Virus record (IMG/VR): IMGVR_UViG_3300017922_000003
Span: 1 to 64,000 of that record
Origin: a virus
DNA: 64,000 bases
Reading direction: 5' to 3' (one strand)
Below the pieces are notes generated by a model. That model saw only the letters and a program-made list of their open reading frames with translations. It was not told the DNA's origin and did no database searches. Made by a program: the position numbers and the translations under genes. Numbering within the stretch: the first letter of the stretch is position 1; every line of letters starts with the position of its first letter. Of this stretch, positions 50,301 to 57,885 are shown piece by piece.

Positions 50301-51144
50301 ATATATGAAACGCTCTCTTGTTTACGAAGATGAATGGGCAGACACAACACAGACAAGGATCTTGGTTGGAGCCACCGTCCTTGCACAGAGTTTAAGCAAT
50401 ATGTATCAGGGTGAGATAACTATACTGGGTAATTCCGAGATAAAACCCCACGATGTCATTGTGCTTTCGGATGAATTCAATGACATGTACGGTATGGCTG
50501 TTGTTAAGAGCGTCAAACACCATCTTGGAGGTCAGTTGGGTTTTGTTACCAAGCTAGAAATTGAACCCATGATGTCGTTCAGGGACCTGCATTCATCAAT
50601 GAGCGCGACTATATTAAAAACACTTCTTGGTATAGCAGCAATAGCAGCGTTATGGTTCTTTATACCACCGCTTGCCGGGGCAATAACACCGGCAGCATTG
50701 ATGGGATCCGCTGTTTCTGTAATGGTTTTCAGACTGGCGCCTATGTTTGTTAAAAGCCAGTTTTTGGACTACACGGATATTGTAAAACCAAGTCTTGAGA
50801 TAGACCCAAAGGACAGTTCTGTTATAGAAAGTGGTCAAATGAATGATACTTATGGAACAAGCAGTTTTTTGTATAACCCCATAATCATAAAACCGCTTAT
50901 GCAACACAACAAACCAATGACAGCTGGATTGGGTGGATATAAGTTGAACGAACTTAACGCTCTTTCTTACAGATTACAAAAATGGCGAGAAATGTGGGAC
51001 AACGTCAAACTGGGAACAAAAGTATTCGGAACGGCATGGAGCATGATATTTAATTACGCTCGATCGTGGCTCAACTCGGCACTCCATGACATTGAGATAG
51101 CCAAGATGACTGTTGAAAGAATGAAGGGGTATGAACGTGACTGA
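44305..51144 (+). CDS. Giant baseplate hub protein with embedded SNase-like nuclease
   Basis: A 2279-residue protein; GTG 44305 is the only plausible start. Residues 1-170 form a beta-rich N domain, and residues 200-1200 are mostly helical. Residues about 1205-1320 and 2015-2095 (GEITILGNSEIKPHDVIVLS, then VVKSVKHHLGG) have the strand patterns of gp27/hub-type proteins. A complete staphylococcal-nuclease core lies at about 1595-1715: I-D1598-G-D1600-T, I-R1614-LLGVD1619-TPE1622 and YGR1677, all catalytic positions kept. Two hydrophobic segments follow at about 2105-2155. It likely joins the tube tip to the baseplate; the nuclease may meet host DNA or cell-surface nucleic acid. Confidence 0.8.
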   Translation: MVAINVYTPEYFNADIDDLTIIGAVALPGGPANINISDLPKTAVSSTINGNTSVKDTGRKETMFVITAIFTDEFVKDRVYIEHPVAPLPLPCSMTALLGELQATPYVPIYSKQLYSLLGFNEDSYSYDTGLTAVLTSIKVQSINDFNHAYQVDMQFNLTNMNAACGGLVSFVDKDDDKETSRLFMYSSEDIIKRIDDPKGERETTLADELRTSALFETFNLGIDLYTIQSKIEQYKDKIAELAKQTWGTNKEKEVESELEKMQSMYRELKQNIETSNTALLKEASDLAKDSHAVEVYNANEGSSTATRIRFNTLSSVAIGYDNIVSPIYLQDSEVPIHILTGRSPTSGTVSVVVNDTRDIAAVKALHSKLQRMIRKLEFMNNTLPCSVENELTSMFNMDNITLTRMDVQTPEETQNTFIMRLNFASGYYSDINEKLTYVNYAIQEEVMKAIDEAIFPKNSTSIGKILDDGWMKDYKKDDEVAAFMVKPYVELLRSTYRGISSMTLGITLLIELINRSDPDTVESLVKALNKMTNNKFSNLINPGSKNNKLVLEYTLEYPKYSQKASKALLAGLSLFREEAYKEGIKGATYQTAIDLTFASKDKTLPLSLQRLMGFRTRTIVPEETSSRRQLSGLFPTVSIPGGANANSRNLFLLAGREITLEDGTTKIFGKEVIDRGLSDSIATYENKALEFAKTNNDIEIYPKLNKIRQMVNDVDTEYTHNIDMLSKVINTNEPMTEQEIKIKYHFLKALYIEALIEFGRFNTTSPENLRELEYLSGLSQTNIREFFNRYSTAEEAASALEQQFNVLAEEPRRINDVTRRSDVNLNEDYIPILIETEVDSQPMKTVCDRVGKSSINNFDVSMADKLFSDFEGAEKMEDISFVPLRVHNIKQDSAFETPDITDVFSEDSDYFFSIPDVSGTVLEDTFRQVGKILISYIVNGNGDDTENSKMDRIRRLVSFPELGSPVYITYINDMAKGLEYITYPHNIEYLPAFGTKIFDIVNNYYIEDAKPMVDLSKFYIGNAFDIAEIKNIVTDYKNAVDKSGQVNAKGELTEIPEDNELDQLKAWLDKIAADAAKSLEHGNEKYTNHDQLKSLRIDLLSHDTLTVPRSGTSAAPSNSTVEEKVQDVESAKKWVEEELKDEEPRTDLINQKIRDIIKATTEINKTRRQTEEEALIIPNDTATDFRNTTFEQAIDNIDKSIMSLDMLCPVITVQFRWPKRNILLTSSHLFSYNGVVSVDISKAKDNPGHTAVIVLSNTTGKLVQETKNNRQEIGNTLDSLLITPGVDVDVYEGVGTNKKLAFRGTISNVQFGTEVSIVATGHGGELMTPVFASNEKLGGMATSPREMVVDALMKTGSEHFGVNENGFFRMLLKSVFAGSSLDYLKAYSDKYIFRKLRYRDALSSIYFPDKYWPILGQFRDHTGANNFEQYGADYSAQPGYSAWDVVTDAVRRVPGFVAYVVDYDSGDSRLFYGKPDWYYKFTKIISPEFWTRIGKEKKESAYDKLKAAVETFKKQTEDRLGKLTDDIKTDSTEYQITKTPDSMVKKINVGKKELYIDTSCPVYELPEYYEGNGDWIAGKILEDYNGTPYITPTHVIDGDTFYFKSPDGQEKIRLLGVDTPEINDEYYAEEAYETLCQLLGVKPAQDTENTNYSNANGFDGRNIIAYYTGTTDSYGRKVCRIYVEINGEYIDVANTLLLNGYGDFFMPQYHELSTPYMRAEKYAVVNKLGVKESLSDENVNAIVNTTDNSINNRIKILDETADDLEEKYLSVKDWLNRYYHGKKVVEGAGKYIHRALHWISKYYSDVDSFVMQCKRKLVDLRDSLNEGKESDSIDRIALGLLRRPQGFINTLRMILESPMTELQNNFKNAIGTYMEGVRTQYKIKNLKEMTSDGTQSSDQMLKQPFYTGTVKPFPGTKHFRNYWTVTGGLNLIDNGVFTSSDNVANSITVRGLRRTAQIPLFGAVFKFFQWLIGLAPGADEVDGNMALYRVMFDDNIPEYMKRSLVYEDEWADTTQTRILVGATVLAQSLSNMYQGEITILGNSEIKPHDVIVLSDEFNDMYGMAVVKSVKHHLGGQLGFVTKLEIEPMMSFRDLHSSMSATILKTLLGIAAIAALWFFIPPLAGAITPAALMGSAVSVMVFRLAPMFVKSQFLDYTDIVKPSLEIDPKDSSVIESGQMNDTYGTSSFLYNPIIIKPLMQHNKPMTAGLGGYKLNELNALSYRLQKWREMWDNVKLGTKVFGTAWSMIFNYARSWLNSALHDIEIAKMTVERMKGYERD

Positions 51145-51391
51145 TATAACAATATGCAACGTGCTAAACATAGATTTTTCCAAGAACACTGTAAAGGTTA
51201 AGTTGGACAAGGAGATTAAAGAAGTATCTTTTGCATACTTCGGACTTCAGAGTGATCTTATTGATGAAACAAAATATACAGCTGCGGTTATTTTGCAGGG
51301 AAACGTACCTGCATTTGCGCTTGTATTTCCCAAGAAAAGCAAAATGAGAGAACTGAGCATAAGAGATTTCAAATGCTGCATCATGACTTGA
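51131..51391 (+). CDS. Small baseplate-associated protein, OB-fold-like
   Basis: An 86-residue protein overlapping the hub gene by 14 nt, ATG 51131 behind AAGGGG. It is strand-rich, with a KNTVKVKLDKEIKEVSFAYFG segment and a later VILQGNVPAFALVFPKK. Size, strands and place between hub and gp25-like gene suggest an OB-fold spike or hub accessory protein, as in gpV-type spikes. No diagnostic motif is seen, so this is a contextual guess. Confidence 0.55.
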   Translation: MNVTDITICNVLNIDFSKNTVKVKLDKEIKEVSFAYFGLQSDLIDETKYTAAVILQGNVPAFALVFPKKSKMRELSIRDFKCCIMT

Positions 51392-51400
51392 GGTGTTTAC

Positions 51401-51784
51401 ATGGCTATCGAACAAAGTGAACTGGACAAGAAATTTGAACAGAAAGAAAATGAAACCAAAACAGGCATACAGTCTCAAAAGAACGGTAAGTTGTTGGCTT
51501 CTGACTCCAAAAACGCCAACGCGTTTGTAAGGGTCAAGGAAGATCGTATAGAGATTGTTGTTAATGAGAAGGTTGGAATCGTCATTACACCAGATGGTAT
51601 TTACACACAGGGACAGTTTCAACTCAACGGCACGCCTTTAGACAACAAGAAACTCGGCATGTTCGTGGACAATCCTGCAGACATGCTTTTCATTCCACCA
51701 ACAATGGTAACACCAATTATGCGCTACTTGCCCGGCAATCCCCTTAAACCCATCATTAAGATGAAGAGGAGGCTGGGAGTATGA
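51401..51784 (+). CDS. Putative spike or baseplate protein
   Basis: A 127-residue protein, ATG 51401 behind GAGGTG. A polar N-terminal helix is followed by a run of short strands, each with one hydrophobic face (AFVRVKEDRIEIVVNEKVGIVITPDGIYTQ split over residues 40-70). This fits a small beta-helical or trimeric spike stem. The C terminus is Pro/Met/Lys-rich. It overlaps the gp25-like gene by 4 nt, so it belongs to the baseplate operon. Spike function is an inference. Confidence 0.5.
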   Translation: MAIEQSELDKKFEQKENETKTGIQSQKNGKLLASDSKNANAFVRVKEDRIEIVVNEKVGIVITPDGIYTQGQFQLNGTPLDNKKLGMFVDNPADMLFIPPTMVTPIMRYLPGNPLKPIIKMKRRLGV

Positions 51785-52212
51785 CCGGAGATTTTGCGTT
51801 TGATAAAACAGGCGATTTAAAGATCAACAGCAACGACATAGAAGTTTCCAGTGATATAGAAGCTATAGCTCAATCACTCATGACACGCATAGCCATGCCC
51901 AGCGGGGAATTCAGATACAACACCCGTCTTGGTTCAGAACTGCAATCCATTTTATCCAGTGTGAAAACACATGGCGCAGATCGCAGAAAATTAGAGCAAA
52001 TGATAAGCCGTGAAGTTCAAAGGGCTTTACATAAATCACAGGCAGGCTCAACGTTGAATATTAATCCCATAGTGAAGATCAAAGACGATAAACTGTTTGT
52101 TCGCTTTCAGATCATTTATGAAGGACACGCTGCTGAAATAAGCGGGTTTGTATTCACTGACGAGGGATTTGAATACAACTACGACGTTGAGGAATACAGG
52201 AGGCGTAACTAA
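51781..52212 (+). CDS. Baseplate wedge protein, gp25-like
   Basis: A 143-residue protein of the gp25/lysozyme-like baseplate wedge family. Recognisable features: an N-terminal D-x-TGDLKINSNDIEVSSD strand pair, EAIAQSLMTRIAMPSGEFRYNTRLGSEL in the middle, the helix REVQRAL and C-terminal VRFQIIYEGHAAEISGFVF. Length is typical. It overlaps the preceding and following genes. It forms part of the wedge that ties the baseplate to sheath initiation. Confidence 0.85.
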   Translation: MTGDFAFDKTGDLKINSNDIEVSSDIEAIAQSLMTRIAMPSGEFRYNTRLGSELQSILSSVKTHGADRRKLEQMISREVQRALHKSQAGSTLNINPIVKIKDDKLFVRFQIIYEGHAAEISGFVFTDEGFEYNYDVEEYRRRN

Positions 52213-53351
52213 TGCAAATAAAGAATTACAGTCAAATAGCAAATGAAATCGTTGCTCAGATAGAAAATGAGCTGGATATCACCACACCACCAGGAGGCGT
52301 GGTTCAAACGCTTTCCAATATCGTTGGTGGTGAGATATCCAAGCTGTACGTTTTTCTCAATCAGGTTACAAATAATCTGTATATCGGCGATGCCGGTGGT
52401 GAATTGCTGGATGCCTTCGGTTCCATCTTTGGACTCGTGCGCAGACCTGCCAGATACTTTGATACCATAACAGGGATCAGGTTCTATGTTAACTCCGGTA
52501 CTCTAGGTGATGTGATAGCAGCCGACTATTTTACCGCAAACGATGTAACGGTAACTGACGGTAAAAATGAATTTGCCGTGCAACCAATTACCCTGACCGC
52601 AAACGATCTATCCAAACAATATGTGGAGGTTGTTTGTGAACAAACAGATGTTTCAGATGCATTGGCGGAAAGAAACACTATCACTACCTATACACCAGAT
52701 ACAGATGGGTTGTATGTAACCAATCCTGCGGATATAAAGCTTTACACAATGGAAGAAACGGACGAGCAATTTAGATACAGGGTTTCGAGACATCTTGCTA
52801 TCAACCGGATGGCTGACAATAGGCAGTACAGATTAAGCAACAAAGCTTCTTTAAGAATTGCAGCTTTGACTGTAAGTGGTGTAGCAGATATTTATATAAA
52901 AGAATACACTTCCGGGGGCGGAAGCTTTACTATTTATGTGGTTGGGGAGGATCTCAACAATGATTCTCTTTTGCCTCAACAGGTCGCAAATGGATTAAAC
53001 TCTATCATTCCTTACGGAACACAGTTTAAAGCCACGTTACCTACAAAAACAAAAATTTATGTTGAGCTTAGTGGCAACTACAGTTCGACTACAGATATGC
53101 TAAATGAATTGGAAGACGTTCTGAGAGACTATGTTGATGATGTGAGAATTGGCAGTGAGTTGAACCTCAAGGATTTCGAGCGCCTTATAACCCAGACCAC
53201 CGCTTCGTACGGGACAACCAGCGACATAAAGGTATTTGCCGCACAAGACGATACACTCGGAGTCGAACACAGAAGGTTGTTAACAGACAGTTACCAGTGT
53301 CTTGACAACGAAAAGTTGATGTTGGCACCATCAAGCGCGGTGGTGATATGA
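52212..53351 (+). CDS. Baseplate wedge protein, gpJ/gp6-like
   Basis: A 379-residue protein. The N-terminal segment DITTPPGGVVQTLSNIVGGE and LYIGDAGGELLDAFGSIFGL are characteristic of baseplate J (T4 gp6-like) proteins. A beta domain follows (IRFYVNSGTLGDVIAADYFT), then the EETDEQFRYRVSRHLAINRMADNR helix and the C-terminal ferredoxin-like part (SGVADIYIKEYTSGGGSFTIYV). It shares 1 nt with the gp25-like gene. It makes the wedge ring that changes shape when the tail contracts. Confidence 0.88.
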   Translation: MQIKNYSQIANEIVAQIENELDITTPPGGVVQTLSNIVGGEISKLYVFLNQVTNNLYIGDAGGELLDAFGSIFGLVRRPARYFDTITGIRFYVNSGTLGDVIAADYFTANDVTVTDGKNEFAVQPITLTANDLSKQYVEVVCEQTDVSDALAERNTITTYTPDTDGLYVTNPADIKLYTMEETDEQFRYRVSRHLAINRMADNRQYRLSNKASLRIAALTVSGVADIYIKEYTSGGGSFTIYVVGEDLNNDSLLPQQVANGLNSIIPYGTQFKATLPTKTKIYVELSGNYSSTTDMLNELEDVLRDYVDDVRIGSELNLKDFERLITQTTASYGTTSDIKVFAAQDDTLGVEHRRLLTDSYQCLDNEKLMLAPSSAVVI

Positions 53352-53352
53352 T

Positions 53353-55665
53353 ATGGAATTTCTTGAATTAAACTTCACTCCTCAGCTTAAACCTGATCCA
53401 TCCCGAATATCGTACGTGGATGGATTATTAACACTGGAATCTCCATTTAGTGTTGAATATGATGTTTACAAAAGAAATATAGAGAAACACACAGGCTGGG
53501 AATACTACGACACCACCACGTCAAAACAGCTTGATCTAGGAGACGAACACATGGTGAGGATAGTTCCTGAAGGCTGGAAACTTGGATACGGAATAGATCT
53601 CGCATTTCCAGTAAACACAGTTAATGACAACAATCCTTACTATAATTCCGCAAAAGAGAACACACCCAGCACGTATATTGCCAAACAAAATGAAGATTCC
53701 AACTGGAATACGTTACTCAGAGGCATGACAAAGCAGATGGCTGATTTGCTCGAATCTTCTACTCAAGCAAGTCTAGAACACTCTGCAACACCACCAAGTT
53801 TCTTTGAGCCGTGGTGTGACAACACGATTCTGGTTAGCGAAGCAGAACCGGTTGGCGATAACTATGTTCTGAAGGGTGATGACATTACGCTGGATAACAT
53901 AGCCAGCCTCGATAACGTTCTTCCCAGCAGGTTCACATATAAAGAGACTATAGACCGGATACCCAAACAACCTCAAATAGTCTTTGAAGCTCCACATTTG
54001 CAATTCAATACAGTAAACGGCAATGAATATGTGAAGTTCTACTTGAACACCGGCACTAACGAAATAATAGGATTTTTGAGTGGCTGTGGAGAAGTTGTCT
54101 ATCGCGTGCCTTTAAGTATTTCCGGCAGCAACATAGGATTTTTTTACAGCCCGGATATGTTCTTTATCCTGCAAAACGACGGGTTATATTATCTGGATCT
54201 GGAACATTCTGTCGATGAACAAACACCCACGCAGATATCTTCCATATCAACAACAGGACATTATCTTATCGTTGTCCCGGGTGGATTTGCAATATACGAC
54301 AGCGGTTTTAAACTGTATTCTGCCAGATACGATTACTACACAATTATCAACGACAGTATCCATGTCATAGATGATTACAGTTTCATAACCGCAACAGACA
54401 GGGTAACTATCACATTGAATCCTGAACACTCACTTATATGGACATCTGAAGATGACAGAAAACAGATGATGGGCCTGTTCCGCTCGTATCACCAGAGTTT
54501 AATTGATTTTAATATAAGAGGCGAGCTTTTTTTAAGCAAGAACGCCACGCATAGCGAGGAATCACTAACAAAAGCTTTAGAGGCAATGGGTATAGACTGT
54601 ACAGTCATTTCCACGGAAGATCTTTATTCCCTAACAGACGATGAGCAAACAGCGGTTCTGGACGCTATGGATAAAGAGGTAACCTATTCGGAACTGACTG
54701 TTATAAACTACGACCATATCCGCAGCGGATTGGAACACGCCGTCACGGACTTAACCGATACCAGTCAGCCGGGAATTATAGATATTCTGTCCGAAGATCC
54801 TATTCCTAAAGTTATTTACGGTGCCGATAATCCCGTGATTGTCTCTGATAAATTGCAGATAGAATCGTTTAGCGGTACCACTCACAATCCAGAGTATCAT
54901 GTTGCAGACACAGGCATTTTTGTGTACGGAACCAGCGAGTTTATTAAAGTGCCGCAAGGAGACGAAAACAAATACGTTAAGCTTTCGGGCAACACACTGA
55001 CAGCTAATGAAGATCAATCAGGTCTTGAGATAAGTTATATCAAAGACAATGTGGTGAGTGAAGCTACGCTAAGCTTTTCTCCCAACGGTGATGTGTTTGA
55101 AGCAACCGTTCCTGATTACGACAGAGATCTCGTTATACAAGATGATCTCTATTTACTCACGGACGAGATACTGTATTCCTTTGACGGAAAGACGGTTAAT
55201 TTCTCTGAATCGGCGACGGGATATATTGTCTATGACACATCAGATGAGTTAAGCATGAGTAATATAAAGGACTATGTTTTTGGACTGTTGGAAGCCGATC
55301 TCAAACCGGAAATTGTTGATGCCGATCCTTCCTATACACTCGAGGCGGAAATTTATAGAGAAGATGGTTATCTTTACCTTAACGCACAGGTTAAAGACAA
55401 CGATGTTGTTGTGCCAGCAAGAGGAACGATCGAGGTAGACAATGCGGGTTCTGTTAAAACACTAAGTCCGCTTTTATACGGCCCGCTGATTATAGACGAA
55501 AATCCACAGGGCGATTACAGCGTGAGTGTGGATATAGATGAGGTTTATCCCTTTGCAGGTACCAAAACCTATGTTTCACTACAAACTACGCTCTCAGGCT
55601 ATTTTCGAAGGGATTCTGGGCGTTTGCACAAGACATATCTACCACTGGAGTTTGATGCTGTATGA
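53353..55665 (+). CDS. Large baseplate/tail protein of unknown family
   Basis: A 770-residue, strand-rich, acidic protein immediately after the gpJ-like gene and overlapping the next by 4 nt. The N-terminal 120 residues (LELNFTPQLKPDPSRISYVD, then WEYYDTTTSK) are Tyr/Pro-rich; later parts carry repeated beta elements of 60-100 residues. Position suits a wedge connector, tail-fibre socket or gp7/gp10-like protein. No catalytic or carbohydrate-binding motif seen. Confidence 0.6.
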   Translation: MEFLELNFTPQLKPDPSRISYVDGLLTLESPFSVEYDVYKRNIEKHTGWEYYDTTTSKQLDLGDEHMVRIVPEGWKLGYGIDLAFPVNTVNDNNPYYNSAKENTPSTYIAKQNEDSNWNTLLRGMTKQMADLLESSTQASLEHSATPPSFFEPWCDNTILVSEAEPVGDNYVLKGDDITLDNIASLDNVLPSRFTYKETIDRIPKQPQIVFEAPHLQFNTVNGNEYVKFYLNTGTNEIIGFLSGCGEVVYRVPLSISGSNIGFFYSPDMFFILQNDGLYYLDLEHSVDEQTPTQISSISTTGHYLIVVPGGFAIYDSGFKLYSARYDYYTIINDSIHVIDDYSFITATDRVTITLNPEHSLIWTSEDDRKQMMGLFRSYHQSLIDFNIRGELFLSKNATHSEESLTKALEAMGIDCTVISTEDLYSLTDDEQTAVLDAMDKEVTYSELTVINYDHIRSGLEHAVTDLTDTSQPGIIDILSEDPIPKVIYGADNPVIVSDKLQIESFSGTTHNPEYHVADTGIFVYGTSEFIKVPQGDENKYVKLSGNTLTANEDQSGLEISYIKDNVVSEATLSFSPNGDVFEATVPDYDRDLVIQDDLYLLTDEILYSFDGKTVNFSESATGYIVYDTSDELSMSNIKDYVFGLLEADLKPEIVDADPSYTLEAEIYREDGYLYLNAQVKDNDVVVPARGTIEVDNAGSVKTLSPLLYGPLIIDENPQGDYSVSVDIDEVYPFAGTKTYVSLQTTLSGYFRRDSGRLHKTYLPLEFDAV

Positions 55666-56561
55666 GAATAGGATATAGATTTTCAGATGAAGGCGACAGA
55701 ATACATGTCTATTCGTCTTCACTAAAGAACACGGAACTGCTAAGTTTTGATCAGGAATGGTTTACAACCCACAGCAAAGTACAATTAACCGATTCGGTTG
55801 ATTATCCCAATATTCTGGCCACGGACGTGTTTCATCCAGATACGGAACAACCGTTGTTTTATGTTATGAAACTGCCTCTTTTCAGCTACACAAAAGAAAA
55901 AGATATTCGCTCTGCTGTGAAGATGGTTAAGGGCGGAGAAGAAGTAGATGACAAACAATACTATGTTACTCATGACACGTCCAATATACTTCTCTACACC
56001 AATCTCAGAAACACAAACAGGCCGTATGAGGTTATTTATGCCCCTTATCCGGATTCCACACTATCACGAAGTTCACGATTGTTGTTGAGTGTTGAACCAG
56101 CTTTAACTCTAAACGATGATTATACAATCAGTTACAACGGCAATTACAGGCTCTCTCAGGAACTTTACGTGAAACCCGATCCGGACAAAACCGGCGTACT
56201 CACCCATTTATATACCGCCGATGCAACGGTACCATGGTATGTATTTATAAACAACATAACCACAAAGATGCTTCAGATTCTCCCAACAAGCAGAACAATC
56301 ACTATTGAGCTTCCGGCAAGAAGACTGGAAAAGAATCTGTATAAGGTTGATGCAAGAGACGTTCATTCTGTTCAGTGCGACGGAATTAATGTACTGAGCT
56401 GTTCCAACGACGGTTTTGTGCGTATGAAAACCAACGATTATGTAGTTACAACCAGCGTGAATATAAAGACAAAACGCAACATTGTCACAAGTAATTATCT
56501 TCCTTACGATTTCAGACCCACCATAAACAATTTTAACGAGTACAAACTCACTGCAATCTGA
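55662..56561 (+). CDS. Tail protein of unknown family
   Basis: A 299-residue protein whose ATG overlaps the previous stop. It is beta-rich with many Tyr/Asn/Asp residues and no long helix. It contains strand-like segments (YVTHDTSNILLYTNLRNTNR; RTITIELPARRLEKNLYKVD). It is the last gene of the hub/baseplate transcription unit, directly before promoter 9 and the fibre genes, so it may connect fibres to the baseplate. No family recognised. Confidence 0.6.
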   Translation: MRIGYRFSDEGDRIHVYSSSLKNTELLSFDQEWFTTHSKVQLTDSVDYPNILATDVFHPDTEQPLFYVMKLPLFSYTKEKDIRSAVKMVKGGEEVDDKQYYVTHDTSNILLYTNLRNTNRPYEVIYAPYPDSTLSRSSRLLLSVEPALTLNDDYTISYNGNYRLSQELYVKPDPDKTGVLTHLYTADATVPWYVFINNITTKMLQILPTSRTITIELPARRLEKNLYKVDARDVHSVQCDGINVLSCSNDGFVRMKTNDYVVTTSVNIKTKRNIVTSNYLPYDFRPTINNFNEYKLTAI

Positions 56562-56594
56562 CATTTAACCTTCCAAGAGGCGCCTCCTCTTCGC

Positions 56595-56612
56595 TGTTAT
56601 TTCTAAATTGAG
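56595..56612 (+). promoter_or_regulatory. Late-type promoter 9 (TGTTATTTCTA-N3-TGAG)
   Basis: An exact core at 56595-56605, AAT, TGAG at 56609-56612, then AGTTATC and, 39 nt later, ATG 56651 with AGGAGGCG. A short hairpin AAGAGG-CGCCT-CCTCTT (56575-56591) sits directly upstream. It drives the fibre block. Confidence 0.85.
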
Positions 56613-56650
56613 AGTTATCAACAAGACAGCGATCAGGAGGCGTTTCATAT

Positions 56651-57181
56651 ATGGCCGCAACAGTACAGTTAAGAATAACCTACGGAGCAGCACCGGGAAC
56701 GGTTGAAGAAAAACACGCTTTAAACATTCCGTTACTGTCTTCAGATGTAGGCGCAGATGGTGTAAATCCTTCGGACCATCCTATTCAAATTCCATCACAG
56801 GTAGGAGAAACCAATTACAGCTATGAAAGATACATACAATTCTATGTTGCAGACATAGATACCAGTCTTCATATAAATAACATTCGTTTCTTTACTGATT
56901 CAACCGAATTAATACCCGGGTCCACACTATATGCCCAGGTGAAATCCAAGGACAGCTACACGGCTCCTGTAGATACTGATGAAGCAGGCAGTACGGTAGC
57001 AGAGGGTTCTATTGTCCCGACGACCGAAGCAGAAGCTGTATCGATAACGGTTCCTGATGACGGAAATCTCACAACGGGAGAATATTCCAACTTTCTTGTT
57101 TTGCAATTAGCTCTTCCTTATGGTTCCACTAATTCCGGTGGCAGCACAAATATTTATTTCGTATATGACGAGGTGGCTTAA
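56651..57181 (+). CDS. Putative fibre or collar-type beta protein
   Basis: A 176-residue protein, ATG 56651 behind AGGAGG. Thr/Asp/Ser/Gly-rich, with strands AATVQLRITYGAAPG and RYIQFYVADIDTSLHINNIRFF and an extended low-complexity loop (residues 105-140, Ala/Val/Thr/Glu). It has the appearance of a jelly-roll-like small virion protein. First of the fibre unit, sharing 1 nt spacing with the next gene. No family recognised. Confidence 0.55.
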   Translation: MAATVQLRITYGAAPGTVEEKHALNIPLLSSDVGADGVNPSDHPIQIPSQVGETNYSYERYIQFYVADIDTSLHINNIRFFTDSTELIPGSTLYAQVKSKDSYTAPVDTDEAGSTVAEGSIVPTTEAEAVSITVPDDGNLTTGEYSNFLVLQLALPYGSTNSGGSTNIYFVYDEVA

Positions 57182-57481
57182 ATGAAGTGGAAATGGGTTG
57201 AAGTATATCCAGATGCAGAGATAGTTCAGGACGAAAACAGACATTACACGGATATAGATTTTGACAACTTAATTGGTTTCAAGATGAGACACACATCAGG
57301 CAAAGAATTTGAGCTTGATATTTTCAAAGGAAAACCAGTGCATTTTTACAGAAATTATATTCGCTATTCCAATCGATGGAATTACAAAACCGTAAAAACA
57401 ATAGCTGGTATTGAAAACGACCAATTTTACTGGTTCAAGGACAACGGGCAAGTTGAGCCTGTTGAAATAAACAAAACATAA
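57182..57481 (+). CDS. Hypothetical protein of the fibre unit
   Basis: A 99-residue, aromatic-rich protein (several Trp and Tyr; YPDAEIVQDENRHYTDIDFD, then HFYRNYIRYSNRWNYK). Strand-rich with no long helix. It starts 1 nt after the preceding stop. Small Trp/Tyr-rich proteins in such places may be fibre-attachment or receptor-contact proteins. No recognised domain. Confidence 0.55.
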   Translation: MKWKWVEVYPDAEIVQDENRHYTDIDFDNLIGFKMRHTSGKEFELDIFKGKPVHFYRNYIRYSNRWNYKTVKTIAGIENDQFYWFKDNGQVEPVEINKT

Positions 57482-57498
57482 ACAAGGAGTGATTTCTA

Positions 57499-57828
57499 GT
57501 GGCAATGAACACAGATTATCTAAATGAAATTGCCGACGCAGGAGGAGCAGTAGCCACACACATAATGCTCATCGATAATTCCGACACAAAAATCGATACT
57601 CTTAAAGCAGCCAATTGGACTGCAGCCAGCAACGGTACTATAAGACCAGGTTCAGACCTTACATTTAGTGTACCGGCTGGAACAACTGTCAAAGGCTGGA
57701 GAGCATACGATTCTGAAGAAGTAACAAACTATGGCGGAGCAGATTTCGCCACACCCGAATCGTTTGAAAACGATGGTGAATTTACAATAATCGCTGCGTC
57801 AACAGGTATTGTTCACAGCGCAACATAA
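57499..57828 (+). CDS. Small fibre-associated protein
   Basis: A 109-residue protein from GTG 57499 behind AAGGAG. The pattern ATHIMLIDNSDTKIDT, then GSDLTFSVPAGTTVKGWRAYDS and a C-terminal YGGADFATPESFENDGEFTI is typical of short phage proteins encoded with fibre genes (capping or tip-like beta sandwiches). Known members are virion proteins of undetermined function. It ends before a terminator-like hairpin, and the main fibre gene follows. Confidence 0.7.
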   Translation: MAMNTDYLNEIADAGGAVATHIMLIDNSDTKIDTLKAANWTAASNGTIRPGSDLTFSVPAGTTVKGWRAYDSEEVTNYGGADFATPESFENDGEFTIIAASTGIVHSAT

Positions 57829-57837
57829 TGACATAAC

Positions 57838-57870
57838 GGGGGCTGCAACGCCCCCATTCTGCCTTTCTTT
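57838..57870 (+). terminator. Intrinsic terminator before the fibre gene
   Basis: GGGGGC-TGCAAC-GCCCCC followed by ATTCTGCCTTTCTTTCTTT. The T tract is broken, so read-through to the fibre gene is probable; it may lower fibre expression relative to upstream genes. Confidence 0.6.
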
Positions 57871-57885
57871 CTTTGAGGTGATTTA

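Noticed and set aside
51781-52212. Active lysozyme from the gp25 'lysozyme-like' family name
   Set aside because: The family name is historical; gp25-type wedge proteins are structural and no lysozyme catalytic pattern is visible.
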